Shown here piece by piece: positions 48,501 to 57,830 of a stretch of 64,000 nucleotides of DNA. Location of the stretch: assembly GCF_963583255.1 (NCBI RefSeq), contig NC_084819.1, forward strand, positions 17,453,616 through 17,517,615, given 5' to 3'. Numbering within the stretch: position 1 is the first letter of the stretch; the number at the start of each line of letters is the position of its first letter. A program made the position numbers and the translations under genes. Source of the DNA: Pyrus communis (lineage: Eukaryota; Streptophyta; Magnoliopsida; Rosales; Rosaceae). The notes beneath the pieces are model-generated. The model searched no databases. It worked only from the letters and a program-made list of their open reading frames with translations, and was not told the DNA's origin.

Positions 48501-49517
48501 ATATACATATACGGATATTCGCACATATTTTTTTCTCGTTCTGCAAACTCCTAGCTATTTATTTATGTTATTTAATTTTTTTTTTATTTATTCAAAAAGA
48601 AGACAAAAAATAAACATAAATGTATAAGGAGAGGAAAAATATGTGTGCAAATCAATTCTCTACGTATGTACACTCAACTTTTTAAAATCATATCACTATT
48701 TGATGAGGTTGTGAAGTCTAGCTTTTGCATTCACACCTTTTTGCTTTGTCATTGACTTTTTCAGAATATGTAAAACTTTACTCCGTTTAAAAGTTGGTGA
48801 AATAATTGACCCTCTTTTAAAAACCCAAAGTAATTGACCCTATTTAAACACATGCTATATACTCAGTAAAAAGACATCATCATCATCTTCTTTATCTCAG
48901 GATTGATGGTTTAAGAATATAACATGGATGCCTAATTAAATGAAAGTAAATATTAGTGGACGGGATCAATGGAGAGAAGCCGAATTTATGTGCATGGGGC
49001 ACATAGGTCGATGGCTGCTTATCACCCAACTTGATCCTTTTGTTTTAATGGATGTCGGCTTCCATTTGAGAGGCTCCCTTTTTGTTATTGTTGTACATGT
49101 ACATGATGAAAATAAGGGAGATAAAAACAACAAACATTAGTTTTTTTTATTTTTATTTTTATTTTTATTTTTTTTATAAATATTGTAGTACAAAATATTC
49201 ATGCATAATGATAAGGCCTATTTTTTTAGAAAGAATGTCAACAATGTGATTTGTTTTGTGTTTCTAAATACAAAAGTTCTTGATAATTATAGTTGATGTA
49301 GAACTAGAACAACATCTTAGATTGGTGAGTTTTGGCGTGAATAATGATTTCTAGATTGCTAGTGTCTTTTACAATGAACCATGTTTTTGGAGTTTACGAA
49401 GTTTGTTTCTAAATCAAGATATCTTTTTGGAAAGGGAACGATGAGATATGAATCAAACTAGTCTCCCACAACATATGATGAATTTTGGGAGTTAAATAAC
49501 GTTTAGTGGGTCAAAAT
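45501..49517. other. Gene-free region, 4 kb
   Basis: No coding region, RNA gene or clear transposon was found. 45600-46100 is a loosely inverted-looking AT-rich stretch (AATCTTTTGGAGTGATTCC versus GGAATGTTTTAAAAGGTTCC) that may be an old repeat. 49142-49175 is a TTTTTA tract. Frames at 47808-48011, 48388-48627 and 48940-49140 match nothing. Confidence 0.45.
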
Positions 49518-49995
49518 TAGGGGTGGGTTTAGTTCATTTTGGTTCGATTTTTAGCCAAAATAAAAAACCAACTTGAAATTACTATTTGGTTCAGTTCTTG
49601 CAATTTGTAAAGTAAAAACCAAATTGTTTCAGTTTAGTTTTTTTTTTTTTTTTTTTGTTCAATTTCGTTTTTCTTCAAATTTTTATTTTTTAAACCTAGA
49701 AATGAAGAAAAAAAATGTGGAGAATTAAGAAATGGGCCTGGATTGAAATATTAAATATAAGATAACTAGGCTTGAATTGAAATTAGTCTAATGGCTGACT
49801 TGAAAAATGAATATTCAACATAAATATAAAAAAAGAAGTATTACCTTATATCTCATTCACTTCAGTTCAATTTTTGAACCATCAAAATCAAAATCGAAAT
49901 CGAAACAACCACTAGCTTTGGGTTTGGTTCGAATTTTTCGGTTTTGATATTCTACTCGGTTTTTCTCGATTTTTGGTTTTCCAAGCCCCTCCCCA
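49518..49995. mobile_element. Small hAT-like element
   Basis: Starts TAGGGGTGGGTTTAG and ends CAAGCCCCTCCCCA, imperfect inverted ends. The flanks GTCAAAAT (49510-49517) and ATCAAAAT (49996-50003) are an 8-bp duplication with one mismatch. Internal GGTTCGATTTTT / AAAATCGAAATCGAAA motifs are repeated in both orientations. Length is 478 bp and non-coding. Confidence 0.68.
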
Positions 49996-51502
49996 ATCAA
50001 AATGATAATTTATTTCACTTCTCTGGCATACCAACTCTATCTAACGGTGATCCCACTTTAACCTATCACTTCTGTTGTGTCAATGATGTGTAATGAAAAT
50101 CAAAATTAATTGACAATTTTAGAAAAGTGGTAATCTTTGGATGGATAAAATATGAACCCGCGTTCAATACGTTATAGTGATTTGTTAGTGTTTAGTGACT
50201 CAAAACAATGGGCACTGAGCAACTTGCTTAATTAAAAATCTCTAAACCAACGATGAAATATTAATTAATTGGCACTAACGGTGCCCAGTATCTGTTCTCT
50301 CTTTTACTATTTATCCATCTGTCAGTCCAATCTTACATTTTCATTCCCTTGATCAAACAAATTCCTTATGGACTACTTCCCATGGTGATTAGTTCTTTTT
50401 CAAGAGTTTTTCATGGCCAATTAATCGCCACTACATATAATTTGGGGGTTGTTTGGGGGGGGGTGTTATCCATACACCATTATCAATTTTTAGTTCTCAA
50501 ATTGAATGAAATGAAAAGAACAAAATAATAAAAATTAACAGAGAATGTGACTATAATGAATCACAACACGCAACATGTCAAAAGGAAATCCCTTTTTTTT
50601 TTCCCAACTAAACCGTACGAAAATGTTCTTGGTTTCGAATAATTTGGTCATCTAGAGTGGCAAATAGGATGAGCTTATATAAATATCCCCAATTGAAATA
50701 TACAAATGGGAATGTTTGGTCAAAAGTTTCAGTATGCCGACAATTGGACTCACTTGCATGCAGGAAGTTTGCGCAAGTGAGCATCAAACATACTTGCTGT
50801 TCATTGCTTGAATTAAATCACTTCATGGAGTCCATTAATCCTAGCCAGATTGATCCAGGTTTTATAGTAATCATGACTTGTAAAGCAAACGAGTCGGTTT
50901 GGCCCGTGCAATTTTTTTATGATCATCATTAACACAAGTTACATAATGTATTATTTTACATATTATAATAAAAATGAGCGATATAATTAATATGTCTTAT
51001 AACGTAATGTGGGCCGTGATATATCAAAAACAGTACCCGGCCGGCTCCATAACCATAATGTCATTGATCGAGAGTCCCACTTTGTCTGTGGCATTAGTGC
51101 CATTGATGCATTTCTTAGGTTTTCATGGAAACATGACATTGATGATGCTTGCTAATGGATTCGCAAAGCCAAATGATATAAAATGATTACTTGGCCTAAC
51201 CCTCGACCATGAACTTAATGTGCCCACCAAAAGATCGAACACTACAACTTAAAAACATTTTATATAATGCCTATACTTATGAAGATAAGGTACAATACAC
51301 AATTATATTATTTTCAGATAATTTGGCCTGATAAGTTATTTCATTGTCAATTACGATCATATACTTATATGTGATTCTATTTATATGTAATTCTATTGGA
51401 CGAAGAATTCAAATTAATCCCGATAACATAAAGTCCAAACAAATTCACAACATATAAACAACCTGTAAATGTATGTAAAGTAGGTAGGTTGGTCGTTGGT
51501 GA

Positions 51503-51855
51503 GGGAGTCCGGGTTCTCCCCGGATCCTCTTTATGAGGATCCCAAAGATCAATGAATTGTATCCGTTTATTCTACATCGTGAGGTCAGAAAATATTTTAA
51601 ATATTTTTATTTAAAAATAGGGAATTGTTATTAGCACTCCAAAAATCTCATTCTATACTCCTTACAAATGTATTTTTCTTTTTAATTATAGAAAGTTTGG
51701 AGTGCCAAATGAGATTTTTGGAGTGCTAATAACAATTCCCTAAAAATAAACATAAACAGTAATTGACAAAAACTGATCACATGATGTACGATAAACGAAC
51801 ACGATTCACAGATTCTCAAAATCCTCACCAAAAGATCCGTAGAGACTCCTATTGG
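51503..51855. mobile_element. MITE containing a nested MITE
   Basis: The outer arms (CCCCGGATCCTC, CCCAAAGATCAATG, TACATCGTGAGGTCAG on the left; TGATGTACGATAAACG, TCCTCACCAAAAGATCC on the right) match the MITE at 41954-42175. Unit 2 of the segmental duplication lacks the whole stretch (compare 55300-55325), confirming insertion after or near the time of duplication. Exact ends are uncertain. Confidence 0.72.
51620..51740. mobile_element. 121-bp MITE with perfect 33-bp TIRs, TA target
   Basis: Both ends read GGGAATTGTTATTAGCACTC then CAAAAATCTCATT, perfectly inverted over 33 bp. The flanking dinucleotide TA is duplicated (51618-51619, 51741-51742), as for Tc1/mariner-derived MITEs. It sits inside the larger MITE. 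A damaged relative is at about 11002-11130. Confidence 0.85.
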
Positions 51856-51978
51856 CTGGGGAGGTAAAAGAGTCTTGTAAATTGTATATATAAATAATCG
51901 TAAGTTGTATATAAAAAATGATGGAACAGAATAGAAGGAAAACAGGCAGGCTCATAGAATATTGCAGCGCCAAAAAAG

Positions 51979-52151
51979 GAGAAATTTTTCCAAGTGCCGG
52001 GTACACATGACACCTGGTGTTCCCCACCTATTAGCATTTGACATTTTGGATATCCTTCAATCTTATTTTTCAATAAATAAATAAAACTAAATGCTAATAG
52101 GTGAGGGAACACCAGGTGTCATGTGTACCCGGCACTTGGAAAAATTTCTCC
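51979..52151. mobile_element. Mutator-type MITE forming a near-perfect hairpin
   Basis: Arms of about 63 bp, GAGAAATTTTTCCAAGTGCC continuing through GTACACATGACACCTGG, are inverted with only a single 1-base indel. The loop is about 45 bp. The 9-bp duplication CCAAAAAAG (51970-51978 and 52152-52160) is perfect. Unit 2 has an empty site at about 55430-55440. Lies about 490 bp upstream of the TATA box of the first duplicated LOR gene. Confidence 0.87.
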
Positions 52152-52642
52152 CAAAAAAGGGGACCTACGAAAGAATGCAGTGTTAACCATAAGCTAGACA
52201 ACAGAGAACTCTCTCTCTTTGTTTCCACGTACATACGTCCTCTCATAGTATATACTTATATACATACGGAGCCTTTAAATAGGAATTATTTGTGGGGTTC
52301 ACATCACATCAAACTTTAACGATTCAACCCGTCTATTTTTCAAGTTACACCTCATACATTATCATTGCAAAATATTAGCCAAATCATAAATATTTAAGAC
52401 ATCTAATTGGGTTTAAAAAATTAACGAAAAGAAACAATGAAATTTTATCTTGATAATTAAATAAGTAAATAATTTTGGATTAAATTGAGTTTTTGCAAAA
52501 ATGATCTGTGAATTGAGATTTACAAAATAAACGGTTCGGATTATTAAAATTCGATGTGAAATGTACACCACACCTAATCCCTATTTTTTTTTTTAAATGA
52601 GAATCCCTGTGCATAAAGGGTCTGATATATATATCGTACCTC

Positions 52643-52650
52643 TATATATA
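52643..52650 (+). promoter_or_regulatory. TATA box of first tandem LOR gene
   Basis: TATATATA in the context CCTCTATATATACAC, about 140 bp before the start codon. The same context in the second copy is split by a hAT insertion. Confidence 0.55.
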
Positions 52651-52787
52651 CACATCTTTGGACATAGTTTTATTCTCAAGTTTCAGACAGGAAAACCAAA
52701 GCTAAACTATTTGTCACTACTCATATTCCTCTCTATCATTCTCTCTGTGTTCTCCGAAACCTTTCGTTTCTTCCCAGCTAGCTAACC

Positions 52788-53650
52788 ATGTCGAGGATAC
52801 ATCCGGCCGCGTCGTTCAAAGAAAGGGTTCAGTATCAGGTGGAAGATGTTCATGTGCCTCCGTCTGTGCTCACTGTGTGGAAGAGATCTAGCATGAGTTT
52901 CCAGGGAACTGATGGATTTACAGTGTTTGACGATCGCGGAATTCTAACTTTTCGAGTAGACAATTATTCAAGGAAGAACTGTTGCGTTAGAGGAGGGCTT
53001 GTCCTCATGGATGGAGCTGGAAGAGCCTTACTAACCCTCAAACCCCAGGTAATTATTTGTAATCAAATCCTCCTCTTCGTTGTAGTATGCATGTTTAGTA
53101 ACCAGTTCGAATAATTATAATTCGAATTTATATGAGTTATAACATAAGTGAGTTAAATCAGTTCATCAGAGCAGTACGCTCGTTTCTCCTTATATCATAT
53201 GAAACATGAAAGCTTATTCAAATCCATTTTTGTAATGAACAGATGTTGAGCTTGCAAGATCAATGGAATGCATATAGAGGAGAAGATGGATGTGGAAAGA
53301 ACCCTAAATCTAGCAGAGTCTTCACCATGAAAAGTGGATCAAATCTTTTTGGCAGCAGAAATAAAAGCGAAGCAGCAGAGGTGTTCATGGGAGGGCCCAC
53401 AAGCTCAAATAGTGCACCAGATTTCATAGTTGAAGGTTGTTTTAGGAGAAGAAACTGCAAAATCAGAGATTGCAGTGGAGAACTTGTGGCCACTGTGTCT
53501 AGAAAACGAGTAAATAATTCAGTCTTGCTTGAAAACGATGTGTTCAGCTTGGAGGTGCAACCTGGATTTGATCTTGAATTAATTATGGGTTTTGTAATTG
53601 TTTTGGATCGGATTTGTGGGAAGACATTTACCCCGATTTTTTGTTCTTGA
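52788..53650 (+). CDS. LURP-one-related protein, tandem copy 1
   Basis: Exons 52788-53048 (261 nt) and 53243-53650 (408 nt) join in phase 0 at KPQ|MLSL, 222 aa. LOR/DUF567 features: VPPSVLTVWKRSSMSFQGTD, GFTVFDDRGILTFRVDNYS, VLMDGAGRALLTLKPQ in exon 1; DFIVEGCF, DCSGELVATVSRK and the C-terminal ELIMGFVIVLDRICG strand in exon 2. The fold is tubby-like; the family includes pathogen-responsive LURP1, but the molecular role is not established. Nearly identical to copy 2 (a few percent of residues differ, for example SEAAEVF versus SAPAEVF and EVQPGF versus VVQPGF). Start chosen at MSRIHPAAS, following a conserved leader shared with copy 2. Both frames are intact. Confidence 0.94.
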
Positions 53651-55574
53651 TTTACCTTGTGATGTACAGAAATAATCCCATATAAAACTGGATACTTTTT
53701 TACCCCACTGAATCTTATACTTTGTAGAGGAGCCATCACTCCAATTTTCTTGTATTTAATTAAACAAGGAGTTTGCAAATCTAAATTCTGGGCAGTTGAT
53801 CAGGACAGTATATCCATTGCGTTGTTTAAATTGCAATTTTCGTAAATAAGCATAGTTTAGAACATCTCTCACTTCGTTATGAAGAAATAAAAGAGTTCAA
53901 TCTTGCTTAATTAAGAATCTCTAAACCAACGATGATATATTAATTAATTGGCACTAATGGTATATGTTCTTCCTTTTACTATTTATCCATCTGTCAGTCC
54001 AATCTTACTGTTACATGTACATTCCCTAAATCGGACACATTTCTTATGGATTATTTCCCATGGCAATTAGTTCTTTTTAAAGAGTTTTTATGGCCAATTA
54101 ATTGGCTAACTACATATTATGAATGGGTAGAGTTATCCATACATCCCTCTCTAATTAGTCGTCGGATCGAATAAATTGAAAAAGATCAAAGAATAGAAAT
54201 TAATAAAGGGTATGTGGATGGAGTCACCCATTATGAATCACAACACACAACATGACAACAAGAAATCCCTTGCTTTCCAACTAAAACCAGACGAAAATAT
54301 ATTCTTGGTTTCGAATAATATTGGTCATGTAGAGTGGCAAATACCAAATAGGATGTTTAGCTTAACTTAATTATATAATATCCCCAATTGAAATATACAA
54401 ATGGGAATATCTGGTGCAAAGTTTCAGTATGCCGACAAATGGACTCACATGAACGCAGGAAATTTTGACTAATGAGCATCAAATGTACTTACTTAATTGC
54501 TGCTCATTGGTTGAATTAAATCACTTCATGGAGTCCATTAATCCTAGCGAGATCGATCGAGGTTTATAGTAATCATGACTTGTAAAGCAAATGCGTCAGT
54601 TTGGCCATGAGAAATTTTTAAGATCATCGTTGATAACACAAGTTACGTGATGTATTATTTTATGTATTATAATAAAAGTGAACAACAAAATTAATATGTC
54701 TTATAACATAACGTGGACGGTGTTCTAGGTATATCAAAAACATTACTTGGCTCCATAACCAAAATGTCATTAATCGAGAGTCACTCTGTCTGTGGCATTA
54801 GTGCCATTGATGCATTTCTTAGGTTTTCATGAAAACATGACATTGATGATGTTTGCTAATGAACCAAAATGCCATTGATCGAGAGTCCCACTCTGTCTGT
54901 GGCATTAGTGCCATTGATGCATTTCTTAGGTTTTCATGAAAACATGACATTGATGATGTTTGCTAATGAATTCACAAAGCCAAATGATATAAAATGATTA
55001 CTTGGCCTAACCCTCGACCATGCACTTTATGTGCCCACCAAAAGATCGAACATTCCAACCTGAAAACATTTTATAAGATGTCTATACTTATGAAGATAAG
55101 GTGCAGTACACAATTATATTATTCGTCAGATAGTTTGGCATGATAGGTTATTTCACCATCTATTACGATTATACATTTATTTGTAATTTTACTGGACGAA
55201 GAATTCAAATTGGTCTCGATACCATAAAGAACCAGATTATGTGACACAAAAAATAAATTTACAACGTACAACCAACCTGTTAATATATGTATAGTAGGTA
55301 GGCTGGTCACTGGTGCGGTCACAGAGTCTTGTAAATTGTATATAAATAATTGTAAGTTGTATATAAAAAATGATGAAAAAGAATAGATGAAGGAAAACAG
55401 CCAGGCTCCATAGTAGAGATAGCAGAGTTGAAAAAGTTGGGGACATACGTAAGAAGTCAGTGTTAACCAGTTAGCTAGACAACAGAGAACACAAAGCTCT
55501 CTCTCTTTGTTTCCACGTACCTACGTCCTTTCACTGTATATACCAAAAAATATATATAGGCTCATACCTCTATA
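53651..55574. other. Intergenic DNA between tandem LOR genes
   Basis: Contains the 3' flank of copy 1, the duplication junction near 53905, and the upstream part of unit 2. A direct 105-bp duplication occurs at 54757-54966 (TGTCTGTGGCATTAGTGCC in both), single in unit 1 (about 51056-51165). A MITE-like stretch lies at about 54125-54240. No gene is seen. Confidence 0.6.
54757..54966. repeat. 105-bp tandem duplication unique to unit 2
   Basis: Two copies starting AACCAAAATG at 54757 and 54862, containing GGCATTAGTGCCATTGATGC. Unit 1 of the segmental duplication has one copy only, so the event post-dates the segmental duplication. Confidence 0.85.
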
Positions 55575-55996
55575 CAAGGACAGAGCCAATGAAGGCTCAC
55601 TGGGAACATATGCCCCCACTCAAATAATTCGTTTGTTAAGTTGTAAACTATAATTATATAATACACACGCGTCATCTTTGAAGAAATATATGTATCTAAT
55701 ATCCAACATACATTCATATTGCATATACTCCATATTAAATATTATATAAGTAAAAGTGCTCTTATTATGTCATTCAAACTGAAAAATCTCTCCCGTGTAA
55801 TCATGTATTAATATTTTTCTTATCACTTTGTCACTTTCCACTACTACGCTGAAATTTTAGTAACATTGGAATTGTGATGCATCATCATTTGAAATCATCC
55901 CTATTATCATATTAGGTATAAGCCATACTATAATAAGGTTTTCTTAGTTGATTTTCGGATTGCCCCCACTAGAAAAAATTTCTAGCTCCGTCCCTG
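55575..55996. mobile_element. hAT-type element next to LOR TATA box
   Basis: Ends CAAGGACAGAGCC and CTAGCTCCGTCCCTG (imperfect inverted repeats of a CAGGGACGGAGC type). The exact 8-bp duplication CCTCTATA lies at 55567-55574 and 55997-56004. 422 bp, non-coding. The empty site in unit 1 is CCTCTATATATACAC at 52639-52653. The insertion lies within the TATA context of the second LOR gene, leaving TATATATA intact on the gene side (56001-56008). Confidence 0.93.
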
Positions 55997-56000
55997 CCTC

Positions 56001-56008
56001 TATATATA
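56001..56008 (+). promoter_or_regulatory. TATA box of second tandem LOR gene
   Basis: TATATATA at the same distance from the start codon as in copy 1, but now directly adjoining the hAT insertion. Older upstream promoter DNA is pushed 430 bp away. Confidence 0.55.
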
Positions 56009-56151
56009 CACACATATCTTTGGACATAGTTTTATTCTCAAGTTTCAGACAGCAAAACCAAAGCTAAATCATTTGTCACTACTCATATTCCTCTCTATCA
56101 TTCTCTCTGTGTTCTCCGACACCTTTCGATTTTCTCTATCTAGCTAACCAC

Positions 56152-57011
56152 ATGTCGAGGATACATCCGGCCGCGTCGTTGAAAGAAAGGTTTCATCATC
56201 AGGTGGAAGATGTTCATGTGCCTCCGTCTGTGCTCACCGTGTGGAAGAGATCCAGCATGAGTTTCCAGGGAACTGATGGATTTACAGTGTTTGACGATCG
56301 CGGAATTCTAACTTTTCGAGTAGACAATTATTCGAGGAAGAACTGTTGCGTTAGAGGAGGACTTGTACTCATGGATGGAGCTGGAAGAGCCTTGCTGACC
56401 CTCAAACCCCAGGTAATTATTTGTCATCAAATCCTTCTCTTCATTGCATTATGCATGTTTAGTAACCAATACAATAAATATAATTCAAACTTATACAAGA
56501 TAACATACGTGAGTTAAATCAGTTGATCAGAATAATACTTTCGTTTCTCTGTATATCATTTGGTACATGAAAGCTTATCCAAATCCATTCTTGAAATGAA
56601 CAGATGTTGAGCTTGCAAGATCAATGGAATGCATATAGAGGAGAAGATGGATGTGGAAAGAACCCTAAATCCAGCAGAGTGTTCACCATGAAAAGTGGAT
56701 CAAATCTTTTTGGCAGCAGAAATAAAAGTGCACCAGCTGAGGTGTTCATGGGAGGATCCACGAGCTCGAATAGTGCTCCAGATTTCATAGTTGAAGGTTG
56801 TTTTGGGAGAAGAAACTGCAAAATTCTAGATTGCAGTGGAGAACTTGTGGCCACTGTGTCCAGAAAACGAGTAAATAATTCAGTCTTGCTTGAAAACGAC
56901 GTGTTCAGCTTGGTGGTGCAGCCTGGATTTGATCTTGAATTAATTATGGGTTTTGTAATTATTTTGGATCGGATTTGTGGGAAGACATTTACCCCGATCT
57001 TGTGTTCTTGA
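56152..57011 (+). CDS. LURP-one-related protein, tandem copy 2
   Basis: Exons 56152-56412 (261 nt) and 56604-57011 (408 nt), 222 aa, the same structure as copy 1. The protein is intact, with MSRIHPAASLKERFHHQ at the N terminus (copy 1 has FKERVQYQ), the same GFTVFDDRGILTFRVDNYS block, and a C-terminal ELIMGFVIILDRICG strand. Most differences from copy 1 are single substitutions and the intron is alignable, so the pair arose by the tandem segmental duplication. Expression may differ between copies because of the hAT insertion at its TATA context and the MITEs upstream of copy 1. LOR biochemical function is unknown. Confidence 0.94.
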
Positions 57012-57830
57012 TTTACCTTGCGAGGTACAAAAATAATCCCATATAAAACAAGATACTTTTGTACCCCACTGGATCTCATATTTTGTAGAGGAGCCATCAC
57101 TCCCATTTTCTTGTTACCAAGTACATAAAGAGTATGCAAATCTGGATTAAACCAGCTGGCCATGACATTGTGCCTATCGGTTTGTTCAAATCACAATTTT
57201 CGTAAATTATGTACATAATTTAGATCATCGCTTGCTTCGAGACGCGTCATGTGAGCGGCAAGTGATATGTACGTGCGAGAGAAGATACGTATACTACCAT
57301 CTTGCCCAAGCCGAAACTTTTCGGTGTATTTATCCCGAAGGGCAAAGGATAGCCATATACATATCTGTTTGTTGATCGACTTATACAGGATGCACATGGC
57401 ATGTTATGGAAAAGCTGGTTGTTACAGCGCCACACAACATGTTACTAACAATGCCAAACATGTCTATACAGGACAAGTTTTCGACAACGAAAAGAAGTAA
57501 ACCAAACTCGGAGAGATTACCTCGTAACTTGATGTCTAAAGATTATTCCTTTTTTGGGAAAGATATGGCACAGAAGGAAAATCAAACTAGTTTTTCTCAA
57601 GTTCTAGAGGTTGTGGATTGAATCCGAAAATATCGATCTATACAACAAAAATATTGCTGCATGACAAGACTCGGGAATCGCATGTGATAATAGGATCTGT
57701 GAAAAACATCATGTGAATGTACCAAAACTCAGCTGTGTCATCTGTGAAGTTAGTACTACTTGGTGAAAGTACCAAAATAACAGGTACACCCAACGGCTAG
57801 CCATGTATTGGCCTCAGAGATCTACGTCTA
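57012..57830. other. Intergenic DNA between LOR copy 2 and PECT1-like gene
   Basis: Includes the 3' flank of the second LOR gene (to about 57240) and the probable 3' UTR of the minus-strand PECT1-like gene near 57700-57830. Frames at 57267-57621 match no family. Confidence 0.5.

Larger units (their letters stand above)
50226..57240 (+). repeat. Tandem segmental duplication carrying LOR genes
   Basis: Unit 1 (about 50226-53904) and unit 2 (about 53905-57240) start with the same block, CTCTAAACCAACGATG followed by TTAATTAATTGGCACTAA. They stay alignable through upstream DNA, LOR gene, intron and 3' flank. Differences are mainly insertions. Unit 1 gained MITEs at 51503-51855 and 51979-52151. 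Unit 2 gained a hAT element at 55575-55996 and a 105-bp internal duplication at 54757-54966. Each insertion site is empty in the other unit. Confidence 0.9.

Noticed and set aside
57267..57621. Organelle-derived or protein-coding insert
   Set aside because: No recognisable chloroplast or mitochondrial gene and only short unrelated frames.
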